NCBI RefSeq assembly: GCF_947623445.1 | Contig: NC_135245.1 | Coordinates: 3,541,501-3,605,500, forward strand | DNA: 64,000 nt | DNA from: Clavelina lepadiformis | Taxonomy: Eukaryota > Chordata > Ascidiacea > Aplousobranchia > Clavelinidae | Direction of reading: 5' to 3' | Part shown: in pieces, positions 13,084 through 23,290 of the stretch | Numbering within the stretch: the first letter of the stretch is position 1 | Layout: each line of letters begins with the position of its first letter | Position numbers and translations under genes: made by a program | The notes under the pieces: generated by a model | What the model was told of the DNA's origin: nothing | Databases searched by the model: none | What the model saw: only the letters and a program-made list of their open reading frames with translations

Positions 13084-13587
13084 TATTAGCAGGTCTCTAC
13101 TTAAGTTTTCACAATCTAGCAGTTAAAGCAGCCATTTAAAAGATACCAACCAACATACCGGTAGTAACAATGCAGTATCACGTTACAATAAGCAGCAGTA
13201 ATGCGGTAAGCAAACTATTTGAATTGAAGAAAGGAAAGCTTAAAACAATAGCAGTCTCCCTTGTGCCTTCTAAACCGGCTATTACCAAACAGAAGAAAGA
13301 ATTTTTTCTTTTACGGGTATATTTAAACGTGACTGCGCTGAGTGACTGACTCTCGCCCGCGTGACGCATAACAATAGACTTTAAAACTAAAAGCCTTTTT
13401 TTCAACATCACGACCGTACATGTGACAGCTAGCTTTTAAGACTCAGGATTTTATTGTGGGAGTATCTTTGGCATTGCTTCTAAGAGTTTATCACTTTCTT
13501 TTGACGACGGAAAGTACTGTAAAAATTAACGGTATTAAAACTTCCGCAGAGTCCGATAAGAACATATTGGTAAAAAAATTAGCGGTC

Positions 13588-14964
13588 ATGTCAAGCAGTT
13601 CCGAATCTGAAGATGCAACTCCTTCAAAAAGAAAAAACTACGACATGCACTTTAAGCTGGAAGTTGTTGCGTACGCTGAGAAATACAATAAATCAAAGGC
13701 TGCAAAAATCAAGAAGGTTCCTCGTTCATGTGTCAAAGATTGGATGAAACAGAAAGCACAGCTCGAGGCTCATTTGAAGGTGTCATGTTCCACCTCTTCA
13801 AGCAAGCGACTCCAAGGTGCCGGACGTCCTTTGAAGGACAAGGATTTCGACGAGATGCTCATCAACTGGGTTCGTCAGCAACGTCAGAAGAAGTTGCGTG
13901 TTAGCCGCGCGATGATCCAGAGTGAGGCGCTCACTTTGTCACACAACGAAAATTTCAGTGCAAGCAATGGCTGGTTGGAAAAGTTTTTGCTTCGTCCCAA
14001 CTTGGTCTCACGCCGCCCAACGACAACTTGTCAGAAGGAACCGGAGGAGTATGCTGAGAAGATCGTTGAATACTTATTGTTCGTCGAGCAGAGGCGTCGC
14101 ACCTCCAACTATAATTACATCTATGCTGCTGGCGAGACGGCCGTCTACTTGGATTACTCGAGCAGTCTAACACTTGAAAATAAGGGAGTCCGACAGGTAC
14201 CTGTGAAGACTAGCGGTCACGAAAAGTTACACGTTACTGTCATGCTGACAGCTCGATCTGACGGATTCAAATGCCGACCGTACATCCTACTCAAGAACAA
14301 GCGACCAATTAAGGAGATCGTCACCAAGTTCCAGAATAAGCTCCATCTTTGCTGGGCTGGCCGTACCTTTTTCAACGATGATCTAACTTCTGAGTATCTG
14401 CAGATGATCCTCGGCTCTTCTATGTTTGGAAAGCGCCTTCTTGCCTGGGACTCATACCGATGTCACATCAGCGATGCCACAAAAAAACAATTGAAGAAGC
14501 AGATTGATACGGCGGTGATTCCAGGAGGCTGCACCAAGTTCATACAGGCCCCCGACGTCTACTGGAACGCCCCATTTAAGGCTAAAGTCCGACATTTCTA
14601 TAAGAATTGGATGTTGCACGGCGAGAAGAGCTACACCAAATCCGGAAACATGCGAGCACCATCAATGGAAGTTTATTTAAAATGGATAGTCGATGCTTGG
14701 GATCAGCTGTCGAAGGATCTGATCATCAAATCGTTCAAGGGATGCGGATTGACCAACAATCTAGACGGCTCTGAGGATTGCAAGATCCACTGTTTCAGGT
14801 CAGACGGCCCGATTCAGACTAGACAGGAACTTCTCAAGCAAGCGCGGAACAATGCTTACATTAATGATACACATGAACTTATCGGTATTCAGCAACTTGA
14901 TATTAATGAGGAAAGTAATAAAAATGACGAGGACAGCGACGCGTCACTTGATTTTAACCAGTGA
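13588..14964 (+). CDS. Tigger/pogo transposase, first catalytic Asp lost
   Basis: The frame is open for 458 residues from the ATG at 13588 (MSSSSESEDATPSKRKNYDM); the same frame extends further 5' to a non-ATG codon and I prefer the ATG. Residues about 15-60 form an HTH of the CENP-B/pogo N-terminal kind, about 85-150 a second CENP-B type DNA-binding domain, and about 165-400 the DDE domain. The second catalytic Asp is seen in LLAWDSYRCH and the third in QAPDVYWNAPFK. The first should lie in an N-x-DET-P-V motif but reads AAGETAVYLD, with GGC in place of GAC, a single-base change. The protein may still bind its ends but is predicted to be catalytically dead. The C terminus is acidic. Confidence 0.93.
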   Translation: MSSSSESEDATPSKRKNYDMHFKLEVVAYAEKYNKSKAAKIKKVPRSCVKDWMKQKAQLEAHLKVSCSTSSSKRLQGAGRPLKDKDFDEMLINWVRQQRQKKLRVSRAMIQSEALTLSHNENFSASNGWLEKFLLRPNLVSRRPTTTCQKEPEEYAEKIVEYLLFVEQRRRTSNYNYIYAAGETAVYLDYSSSLTLENKGVRQVPVKTSGHEKLHVTVMLTARSDGFKCRPYILLKNKRPIKEIVTKFQNKLHLCWAGRTFFNDDLTSEYLQMILGSSMFGKRLLAWDSYRCHISDATKKQLKKQIDTAVIPGGCTKFIQAPDVYWNAPFKAKVRHFYKNWMLHGEKSYTKSGNMRAPSMEVYLKWIVDAWDQLSKDLIIKSFKGCGLTNNLDGSEDCKIHCFRSDGPIQTRQELLKQARNNAYINDTHELIGIQQLDINEESNKNDEDSDASLDFNQ

Positions 14965-15204
14965 ATTTGTGATTACTTACCAGTAATCACCCTGTATTGG
15001 TATATTTTCTAATTACCTGTATATACCGGTAAATGTGTTTGGTGTTTTTTCTTTTCATTAATAAACTTTATTTCAAAATTCTGACCAGCTAGTCGAAAAA
15101 TAGAGCGCCAACCTCTAATTGAACGTCACCTCTAATAGAACGCCACTTTTAAACAAGAGTTGAAAAATAGAGCGCTATGGCTGTGAAATAGAGGTTTTAC
15201 GGTA

Positions 15205-18200
15205 TCTAGTTTTCTAACAATTACAAATTTGACTTTTATTCTATGCAATTTATATTGGTGTATTCTGTCATACATTTTAATATTTCATTATCAGTATGAT
15301 TATAGTTATATCCATGACTTGCAATTTTAACTTGGTTTGAAACTTTCTCAAGTTCTACTTATTTGCTGCAGTTTTCAAAAAAAATTTTGCCAAAGTAGTT
15401 GTGTTTGCTTTTTCACCATTTATCTCAAGATAATAGTCAAGTTTCAACAATGCAGTGTTTTATTAAACATTGAATTGAAAACTAAATGCAGTTAAATGCA
15501 GTTAAATGCAGTTTGCCATGGCACAGTTAAATCTGCTGATTGTTACTTATAATACCATTATTTATTTTGTGTAAAGAAGTGATTAACCAGTGGAAAATTT
15601 TACAAGTTCAAAGGGGGAAATAATTAACCTATGGATCATCCTTTGTACACAAAAAAAATGCACACAAAAAATTTTTGTTACAAATAAACATATACTATAG
15701 GCTACAGATTACTGTTTAATACGCAAATGGCAGTGCAACAGTAGCCCAAGAGGTGTGTCGTGGCCAACTTATAAATTGACGACTTTGAGCATTATATATG
15801 ACTGAGCTGCGTAGACTTTGCATTTTTGGTATGTTTGAGAAATATAATGATTTGATTAGAACAAATTTATTAATTTGAAGTGGTTGGTTGTTGGTTGCAT
15901 CTATTTATGCTAATAATTGAGGTTTACTTATGTTCTAGCCAAAAAAAATATTGAGAACCAAAGCTCTGGGGAAATTCAGGTTGGGTAGTCCATGAAAATA
16001 GGAAAATAGATGTATCTATGTAAACATCTACAAGGACCAAACAACACAGAAGAATGTCATTGTATAAAAAAAACATTTAATTCTACAGTACATATCAGTT
16101 TCCGCATCAAAAAACGAAAATAAACCGAAGTGCCAAACTCTGTCATCAGGCGCAGACAAAAACTTGACAGATATCCTACCGGAAGCGCGAAAAGCAAAAA
16201 AGGAAAAGGAAATCGAAAGGAAAGGAAAAGGTACCATGAAAAGGAAATTGTAAATTTCATTTTATAATTTGCTTAACAACAAAATCAACAGTCAGAAAAG
16301 AGAGCCTCAAGAGCTTCACAAAATCGTTCAAAGCTTTTTAAATTGGGACAAACAGATCCCTTTACCACGAAGAAAAAAGAATCGTTGCACTTGTTAAAAG
16401 TAATCAACTAATCATATTAATAAAATTGAAGTGAAGTGGCCAAGTTGCACTTTATAAATAAAAACTAACATAAAATAAATAAAAATAATACAATATATAA
16501 TATAATAATTAACAGTTCACAACCCCAACAATATGCTCAGTTAGCATACCGGTACAGAATATATACAAGTTCTAAAATTATTGGGATTACGATTACAGAC
16601 AATTTTCAATTTTATAGGCCCCAATGCTTTAAGGTTATATGGTCTAACATCCTAAATCGGGCGCACAGAGATTTGTCCCCAAAAAATGCGCACCGGACAT
16701 TATAAAAAACAAAAAAATTCATTATTGTCTTTGATGTCCTTTTGTTGACCTATCTTTCAGCTAACCATATGCTAAAGATAAACTCATTGTATGTGGTCTG
16801 ACCTCATCTGAACGTATTTTGTCAGGCTACTGATTTTAGGCCAATAACATGTTTCGTATTGGCTTTATGAACTTTGTTGTAGCACGTTCTACGCTGGTAA
16901 ATTCGAAAAAGTTTTTATGTCATATACTAATGGAGGGTCTTAGTCTTCAATCACAACTTTCACAAGTACATCACATTTTTAAATCTTCTGCAGAGTCAGA
17001 AGCAATAACGTGCGTTTGAATTTTATATGCATTTTGCAGTTTGCACATTAAAAAAACGCAGATCACCTGAGTGGTCTTGAGACGACTCTTCGCATGACTG
17101 AAGTTTTTTCCTTTTTTTTGTTTGGTGTCTTTTGAAATGTAAATCTTTATTTTATATGTTAAATATGTTTCAAAAAGCACTTTATTTCCACTCATGTCCC
17201 CTGCAAAGACCAAATAAAGTGGACTTACAAAACTAGGAAATAGGATGGCAAAGCCATTAACCATTTAAGACATGAAAAGTGGGTCGCTACTTTCGAATTG
17301 TGGATGAAAAGCTACATTGCACTTGTCGCTAAAAGCCACAATTTTACTGCTGGCATTAAAGCGGTTATTGCCTTATAACTTCAAAATCACTCAGCCTTAT
17401 CCTTGTCACTTTCAACGTGGTGAATAATAAAAGCTCCCACGATTGGAATGTGAAAGATGATATCATTATCTTGGTGACCGCAAAAAGAGAAAATATATTG
17501 GAGTATCGTTACGTTACTTAGTCCAGCCTAGCAATTTCAGAATTTAGTGGTGAATGTTTAAACTGAAATATACCGGAGGGTTCTACTAAAAAAAATTAAC
17601 ACACTGGACCGATCAGGACACGAACAACGCCATTGATAAATTTCTGGAGGTAAAGGGAATTGCCGAAGTATTGCAGCTAATTATAACATGAATGGAAGCA
17701 TTTTACGCAAAGGTAGATATGCCAGGTAGACACCAGGTAAACTTGTTTATGCAGCAAAACAAAATCTTGCTGAAGAAGGCAAACCTCATTAGCGCAGCGC
17801 GATATTAATTTTTTTCCTGTCTACAACATAGCAAGAGGTCCCTCGGGGATAGAACTGGGATAAGAAAGCAAGTAGCATAATTGCTGCAGTGAAGTGTGTA
17901 TTCAATGATGTAAAGTCTATAAATTGACGAGAGGTGGCAACGAAGCTTCTGATGTGAATAGATCGTGTGTTGTTGTTTGTTTGCTTTGCAACCTTTTCAC
18001 AGCAATCTTAGTACTATTTATTATTTGTTAATGCTTGTTTTCTTTTTTATCAGGTGTTGTGCCCCACGTGTTTTTTTTTTGTTTAGTGTGTTAAGTGTCA
18101 CTTGTTTTAATTTTTCTCAGGTGTTACGCTTTATTACTTCAATAAATTGCGTAAAAAAGTTGAAAAACATCGTCTTAGCCTATTGGTGTACTCATCGATT

Positions 18201-18874
18201 TTATTAGGTAGAGCAACGCAATTCGATAAGGGTTCATGAATAAGGTCATCTGATACAGAAAAAGTTGAAAAAGGCCACACGCCAAGAAATTCAAAGAGGC
18301 AGATAATTGACTGGGATGTCAACGGCACGCCATTCTATTGTTGGCAGACAACACTATCTGCGATATTTACATTTTACCTTCACCAAACATAGTACATATT
18401 AACAAAAAGTAGTGAGTCTTAATTCGAACCGTAAGTGGTATTGCAACTTAATAGCATTAGGCCTACAAAGTCATAAACAAAGAAAGTTGCAGATTTACCA
18501 AAGTGAGTAATTAACTTTAAAGTACGGCGGCACGTTATTGTATTTAGTTGTGCATTGTCTGTTCCGTTTATTTGGCACGTGCCTCTTGAAGCAAATCGAG
18601 TGAATCGTTTTTTTAACACCTATACTCAGCGCGTATGTTTTGGGGACCAGTGAGACTAATTTGATGTTTTTTGTCCGCAATAAAATCAGTGCAAATTGCT
18701 AATTTCACGAAAAGTAGTTGCTGTATCTTAAAAATTTTATTATTACTTAGTGTAGGTAGTCAACATCTTTCACCCAAATGTGACTTATTGCAAGTTGATC
18801 CACAATCAAACTTGTAATTGGAAAGTTTCCAAAAAAGTGCGCCTAATTAGGACGTTTGACCACATAGCCTAGGA
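15205..18874. other. Gene-free AT-rich stretch
   Basis: No convincing exon was found on either strand. It contains a three-copy 10-bp tandem repeat (GTTAAATGCA, about 15490-15521), long A/T runs and a purine-rich tract near 16190-16240. Frames listed by translation here are short and of AT-driven composition. Confidence 0.5.
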
Positions 18875-19242
18875 CAGGCATGCACAACTCAAAACAGTAC
18901 ACGGGCCGTTTTAGCGAAAGAATATTTTTCGCGGGCCGCGTGCTAACGTTGTTGTAACTAACGTGTAGCCTACTTTATATAATGTGACCGATTAACCGTT
19001 GAATAAGAGATATCGTTGAGAAGATGGTTACTGTCAACTTGTCAAGAGACGGTTGCCTCTCGCACTACAGTATCTAGTTGTTTTTAACGCTTAGCGGCGG
19101 TAAAGCATCGGATTCGTTGATTATGTAACTGTAACCGTGGAGAAAATTCCTGAATGAGCGAAATCACGGAATATCTCGCGGGCCGCATGAAAAGGTTTCG
19201 CGGGCCGCATGCGGCCCGCGGGCCGTATGTTGTGCATGCCTG
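18875..19242. mobile_element. hAT-type MITE, 368 bp
   Basis: Terminal inverted repeats CAGGCATGCACAAC and GTTGTGCATGCCTG (allowing one mismatch inward) are flanked by the perfect 8-bp duplication GCCTAGGA at 18867-18874 and 19243-19250. Several CGCGGGCCGC blocks lie near both ends, the right-hand ones in tandem (about 19175-19225). There is no coding capacity. The internal part includes a stretch resembling a tRNA A-box region, which may be coincidence. Confidence 0.93.
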
Positions 19243-19250
19243 GCCTAGGA

Positions 19251-20401
19251 TATGGCATACCGGTAGCCTACAAACAATGAGCAAAGATAAAATTCAGATA
19301 GAGCCACGTCGGTAGCTTATAAAGTACAAAATTTCTAACAACGTAAACCAAGGCTAAGTTAAAAGCGTAATAGGCAAAAAATGTTACTGATTAGGCCGAA
19401 ACCAAAAACAGCTTATTCCTCTATAGAAGGTGATAACACGTGGCCACAAGCATTACACACAATCATTTGCAATATTTTGACTGAATAATGGTGCAGCAAA
19501 ATGTGAAAACCTAACAGAACTAGCCTAACCTCTGTTGGGCGTAGCATGCTTTCTTAACCGCCCATATCTTCCCCAACCTGGACCCTGCAAACACTAGAGA
19601 GCTAGCGCTCTTCCCGTTAGGGTGTTACCCTCTTTTGACACTGGAACCTTCCAAGATGTGTATGACACAATAAAAGTTTGTCGTTGTATTATTTGTATGA
19701 AGTACAGTATTACACAACAACCATGTTCGCCATCAAGACCGCGTACACTGGTGGTTGTTGTTACAATATGAACGAGGACGATTGATGGCTGATAATTTGT
19801 TCTACCTCTCTTCCAATTCCTCAAACGACATGACTATTGCTCTTCAGTTGTTTAAATTCTGTTTATAGCCTACATATTACTAAATGATGAAATCCCATTT
19901 TAGTTATTGTCGGACACAAAGGCTTACGCCTTTGGCCAAAGCTTACTGCTGTTACAGCATTTAGCAAAGCTTAGTGGTGTTACTTACTCGCGCAGTAATA
20001 ACAAGTGAAAGAGAGAGAGAAGGATTGCAAACATTACATCAGTATATACATAGCAGTTACATCAGCTCAAGGTTGTGTAATTTATCTATTCGTCATTAAC
20101 GAGAATTTTAATTTGGTCAGCGATTACATCACAAGATCCCAAAATAAAATTTTAGCATTTATAAAACAACCCATGACTCGTGAAATATGCTAGTATGCGC
20201 AGAATACATTTCAAGCGCCCATGAAGCGTGATTTTGGATCAAATGCTATGTCGCGTGAAGCCCTCAAATCCATTGGCTGGGGGTAGCAGTGGCTATAGGG
20301 TGAGGCCAGCAGGCAGTCGCCTTGAACCATTCTCCCTATTTCCGTACACGCACTCTTAAAAACAAACTTTGCATACGAATATTATTGCTAACTAGCATAG
20401 G
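19251..20401. other. Intergenic, nothing recognised
   Basis: No exon or repeat with clear boundaries was seen. A (GA)n-like run occurs at about 20008-20020. Confidence 0.45.
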
Positions 20402-20532
20402 TGGGCAGTACCGCGGTACTACAGTACCGAATTTGAATTTGAACTTTTTCAGTACCGATACCAGTACCGAATCTTCGTACCGAATTACTTTTTTCAAAAA
20501 ATTTCAGTCGGTCCCGGTACTCGGTACTTTTC
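20402..20532. repeat. GTACCG-rich repeat fragment
   Basis: Within about 130 bp the motif GTACCG or its complement CGGTAC occurs about nine times, starting GTGGGCAGTACCGCGGTACT. Such ends are common in degenerate interspersed repeats of animals, probably one end of a non-autonomous DNA transposon. No matching inverted end or target duplication was found. Confidence 0.5.
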
Positions 20533-20975
20533 ATGTGATAATTTCAAATTTTTAACAAGTAGGCTATGTTTTCAAAAATACATGTCAATAAATCCTTAAT
20601 ACTAATTTTAGCATCTGTTGCTCTCAACCGTTGTCCACTGCGGCTCGACTCGACCTGGTATAACCTGCTTTTAGAATAGGGGGAAATTGTGTAAATGTAA
20701 CCTCCGTGAAGGTGTGAGATCTTGGATGCCATAAAGCAAAATTTAAAGAACCACAAAGTGAAAAATGAAAAAAAATCGTAAATTCAAAAATTTCCAACAG
20801 AGCATAAGAAAGATTGCTATATGTCTCTCGTAATTTTGAGGCCTCCAAACAAGGCACATGCACAACAACAACAACAACATGGTTTCCAGCAAAGGAAATA
20901 AGAAAGCCGTCAAGAAGTGAAGAAAGGTGCCAAGAAAAAGTGAAGAATTAGATCTCTGTGAAGCATAGGTGAAGA

Positions 20976-21653
20976 ATGGCCGAAACCCTCACCTACGCAG
21001 ACAGAGTCAAAAGACAATGGAACAATGATGTGGCTGAAGAATACAGCAACCATTGCGAGGTGACCATCCAATTGACCAACGATAGCAAGAGGGAAGACAT
21101 CTACAAGATGCTAAAAGAATCCAAGATATCCTTTGATTACATCGAAGGAATAATTCAGAGACCGGGAAACATGGTAAATATTACGCTAGACCGAAAAAAC
21201 AATGCTATTAGACTTGCAGAATTACTTCGAAAGAGGCCGGAAGTAAAGTATGCCATAGCCCACGGAGATGAAAGGATAGATCTCACGATCAGATGGGTAC
21301 CGATCCACTACCCACAGAAACACATCGATGCAATCCTTGCAGAATATGAAATTCAAGGCCCAGCACGTTTGGGCGTCGATAAATACGGCATCAAAGATGG
21401 AAGGAGGATCTACAAAGTGAACAAGAAAACGTTGGAACGACACCAACTCCCATCGTACCTGTACCTGGGAAAAATCAGATGCGCGGTAAGCTATTTCGGA
21501 CAAATTCAAACATGCTCCTTCTGTACAGAACAAGGACATAAATTCAAGGAGTGCCCAAAGAGAAGGCGAACGAGACGAACGAGATACCCCGATGACGACC
21601 GCTCAGACAGTAAAAGCCGACGGGGAGGGATCACCACCACCCCCCAGCGATAG
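20976..21653 (+). CDS. Gag-like / retroelement ORF1 with zinc knuckle
   Basis: A 225-codon frame starts MAETLTYADRVKRQWNNDVA. The middle (about residues 25-150) has the alternating pattern of an RRM-like RNA-binding fold found in LINE ORF1 and gag-like proteins, followed by GQIQTCSFCTEQGHKFKECP, a CCHC zinc knuckle (C-x2-C-x4-H-x4-C) near residue 185, and an Arg-rich tail. This is the layout of retroelement nucleocapsid/ORF1 proteins and of ZCCHC3-type genes derived from them. A 12-codon upstream ORF starts at 20879. The last 62 bases overlap the next ORF in the +1 frame. No reverse transcriptase, protease or integrase is present, so it is either a truncated element or a captured gag-like gene. 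It is intronless. Confidence 0.75.
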   Translation: MAETLTYADRVKRQWNNDVAEEYSNHCEVTIQLTNDSKREDIYKMLKESKISFDYIEGIIQRPGNMVNITLDRKNNAIRLAELLRKRPEVKYAIAHGDERIDLTIRWVPIHYPQKHIDAILAEYEIQGPARLGVDKYGIKDGRRIYKVNKKTLERHQLPSYLYLGKIRCAVSYFGQIQTCSFCTEQGHKFKECPKRRRTRRTRYPDDDRSDSKSRRGGITTTPQR

Positions 21654-22191
21654 TAAAAAAGTATTTTCTGCCTTGGCAGGAACAATCAAAATACTACGAG
21701 GAAAGTGCACCAAGGATACGGAGAAGAGCCGAGCGGGAGCGGAAACCCCACTGGAAGAAAGCCCGCAGTTAGACCCCGATGAGCGATCCTCGGAACGACC
21801 CTTGGAGCGAGACCAAAGTGATAGCCGTGGAAACAAAAGAAAGAATAGAAGTGGAGAATCAGACGAACAACCAGAAGAACCCGAAGCACAGGGATTTATG
21901 GACGGACAAATTCCATACGATGCTTCCGATCTCCCACCGAACCTAACACGCATGATCCCCTGCTCATGCGGACAGCACAACCGAATCCGGAGAAACAAGA
22001 GCTCATCAAGAACAATCCCGAATTTTAAAGAACCGAACTACTGTAAAGGTTGTACGGCAGCCTTTATGCGATGTGCCTGTACCTCATTCGCCGTAATACG
22101 AATCAACAACAGACTTAAGTCGTTCCAGTGCAAAGGATGTGAAATGACTTACGAACCAAATACCGAACACCTTAATGTCACTGTAAACTAA
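21592..22191 (+). CDS. Cys-rich second ORF of the gag-like unit
   Basis: A 199-codon frame starts MTTAQTVKADGEGSPPPPSD, overlapping the gag-like ORF by 62 bases in the +1 frame. Residues 1-110 are hydrophilic and low in complexity (Glu, Ser, Arg, Pro). Residues about 125-195 carry nine Cys in pairs: CSCGQH, NYCKGC, RCACTSF and FQCKGCEMTY, suggesting two zinc ribbons. I do not recognise the family. It could be read by reinitiation or by frameshifting as a gag fusion. AATAAA follows at 22391-22396, consistent with a shared transcript end. Confidence 0.6.
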   Translation: MTTAQTVKADGEGSPPPPSDSKKVFSALAGTIKILRGKCTKDTEKSRAGAETPLEESPQLDPDERSSERPLERDQSDSRGNKRKNRSGESDEQPEEPEAQGFMDGQIPYDASDLPPNLTRMIPCSCGQHNRIRRNKSSSRTIPNFKEPNYCKGCTAAFMRCACTSFAVIRINNRLKSFQCKGCEMTYEPNTEHLNVTVN

Positions 22192-22390
22192 AGATTGTAA
22201 ACCTCTATGTGTTTTCAGTTCTAGAACGAATCCTGGTTCAAACTCACGAAATGCATTGCCTTACTGTAATTTGCGTCTACTCCGAACATCGAAGTACTCG
22301 TGTTTAGTTTTTCTGTGTCCCCTGTTTATACGATCATTTTTTTTTCTCTCTTTTATTAAACGTGCCTTAACAATGTATTAAGAAACGTTT

Positions 22391-22396
22391 AATAAA
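22391..22396 (+). terminator. Poly(A) signal after the gag-like unit
   Basis: AATAAA lies 200 bp beyond the second ORF's stop and is followed by an A-rich stretch, as expected at the end of a polyadenylated retroelement or gene. Confidence 0.5.
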
Positions 22397-22766
22397 CCAA
22401 AACCAAACAAGTCACGCTGTACTTCGTCTCGGGCCCCCTAAGCGTAAGACCAAAAGTGGCTGTGAGACGTAGGCATTCATGCTTGTAATTCGACATTTAC
22501 ATAAAGATGCTGGCTGCCTCGAGACCTGGTGATTTAGTTGCACGTAATCCCAGCCGCAATACTTTTAGCGATCAACTTGGTGCTTTACATCGCCACCATC
22601 GCATTTCTTCTATGTAGGCGACGGTCTATTGGAGCCAAGGTAAAATTAACACTTGCCACATAATATACATGTCTACCCGGAAGTGTGCTGATTAATTATT
22701 TATAGCAATTGGCGATAAGCCAATTAGGTCTGCTAGTGCTATGTACTGTATATATATACTTATATA

Positions 22767-23283
22767 GGGTTCCACGACATATGGCCGCGGGAAAGTGGCC
22801 GCGAACAAACTCACCGGGGTCAACTGAACGTGACGTAAATTGACCGCAGACAAACTGACTGTGACATAAACTGGCCGGCGATCAAATTAACCGTCGATAA
22901 ATTGGCGGGCGATCAAATTAACCGACGACAAATTGGCCGTCAAAAGGTCAAAATTCTAATTCACTATCTAGTCACTTCTGTTTATTTCAATAAACGTTTC
23001 AATGTGTATTGAAATAAAAAACAATTTTGTTAAAAACAAAGGAAATAGTTACAAACAAATATTTACTTTACATATCATATACTACCGAGTTTAAAATTTT
23101 GACCTTTTGACGGCCAATTTGTCGCCGGTTAATTTGATCGCCGGCCAATTTATCGACGGTTAATTTGATCGCCGGCCAGTTTATGTCACAGTCAGTTTGT
23201 CTGCGGTCAATTTACGTCACGTTCAGTTGACCCCGGTGAGTTTGTTCGCGGCCACTTTCCCGCGGCCATATGTCGTGCTCCCC
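22767..23283. mobile_element. Near-perfect palindromic MITE, 517 bp
   Basis: Two inverted arms of about 185 bp (about 22771-22954 and 23096-23279) differ by only two bases that I can see, and enclose a 141-bp AT-rich spacer. The element is flanked by TTATATA at 22760-22766 and 23284-23290, a likely target duplication, though the flank is itself AT-repetitive. The arms are built of degenerate half-sites of about 20 bp of the type AAATTGGCCGNCGA. No coding capacity. The superfamily is not clear to me. The high arm identity points to a recent insertion or to arm-to-arm conversion. Confidence 0.9.
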
Positions 23284-23290
23284 TTATATA

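Larger units (their letters stand above)
12668..15204 (+). mobile_element. Tigger/pogo (Tc1-mariner) DNA transposon
   Basis: The element is bounded by perfect 19-bp terminal inverted repeats, TACCGTAAAACCTCTATTT at 12668-12686 and its complement at 15186-15204, the outer TA being the target duplication typical of Tc1-mariner elements. The CCTCTATTT end is characteristic of Tigger elements. Subterminal blocks at about 12687-12785 and 15093-15180 carry related direct repeats built from GAGCGCCACCTCTAATAGAA and GTTGAAAAATAGAGCGC. The only gene is the transposase at 13588-14964, followed by AATAAA at 15060-15065. A hAT MITE is inserted between the left terminus and the gene. Complete termini and an open frame suggest a fairly young copy. 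Confidence 0.95.

Noticed and set aside
18875..19242. Functional tRNA gene inside the MITE
   Set aside because: Only a loose A-box resemblance, no cloverleaf.
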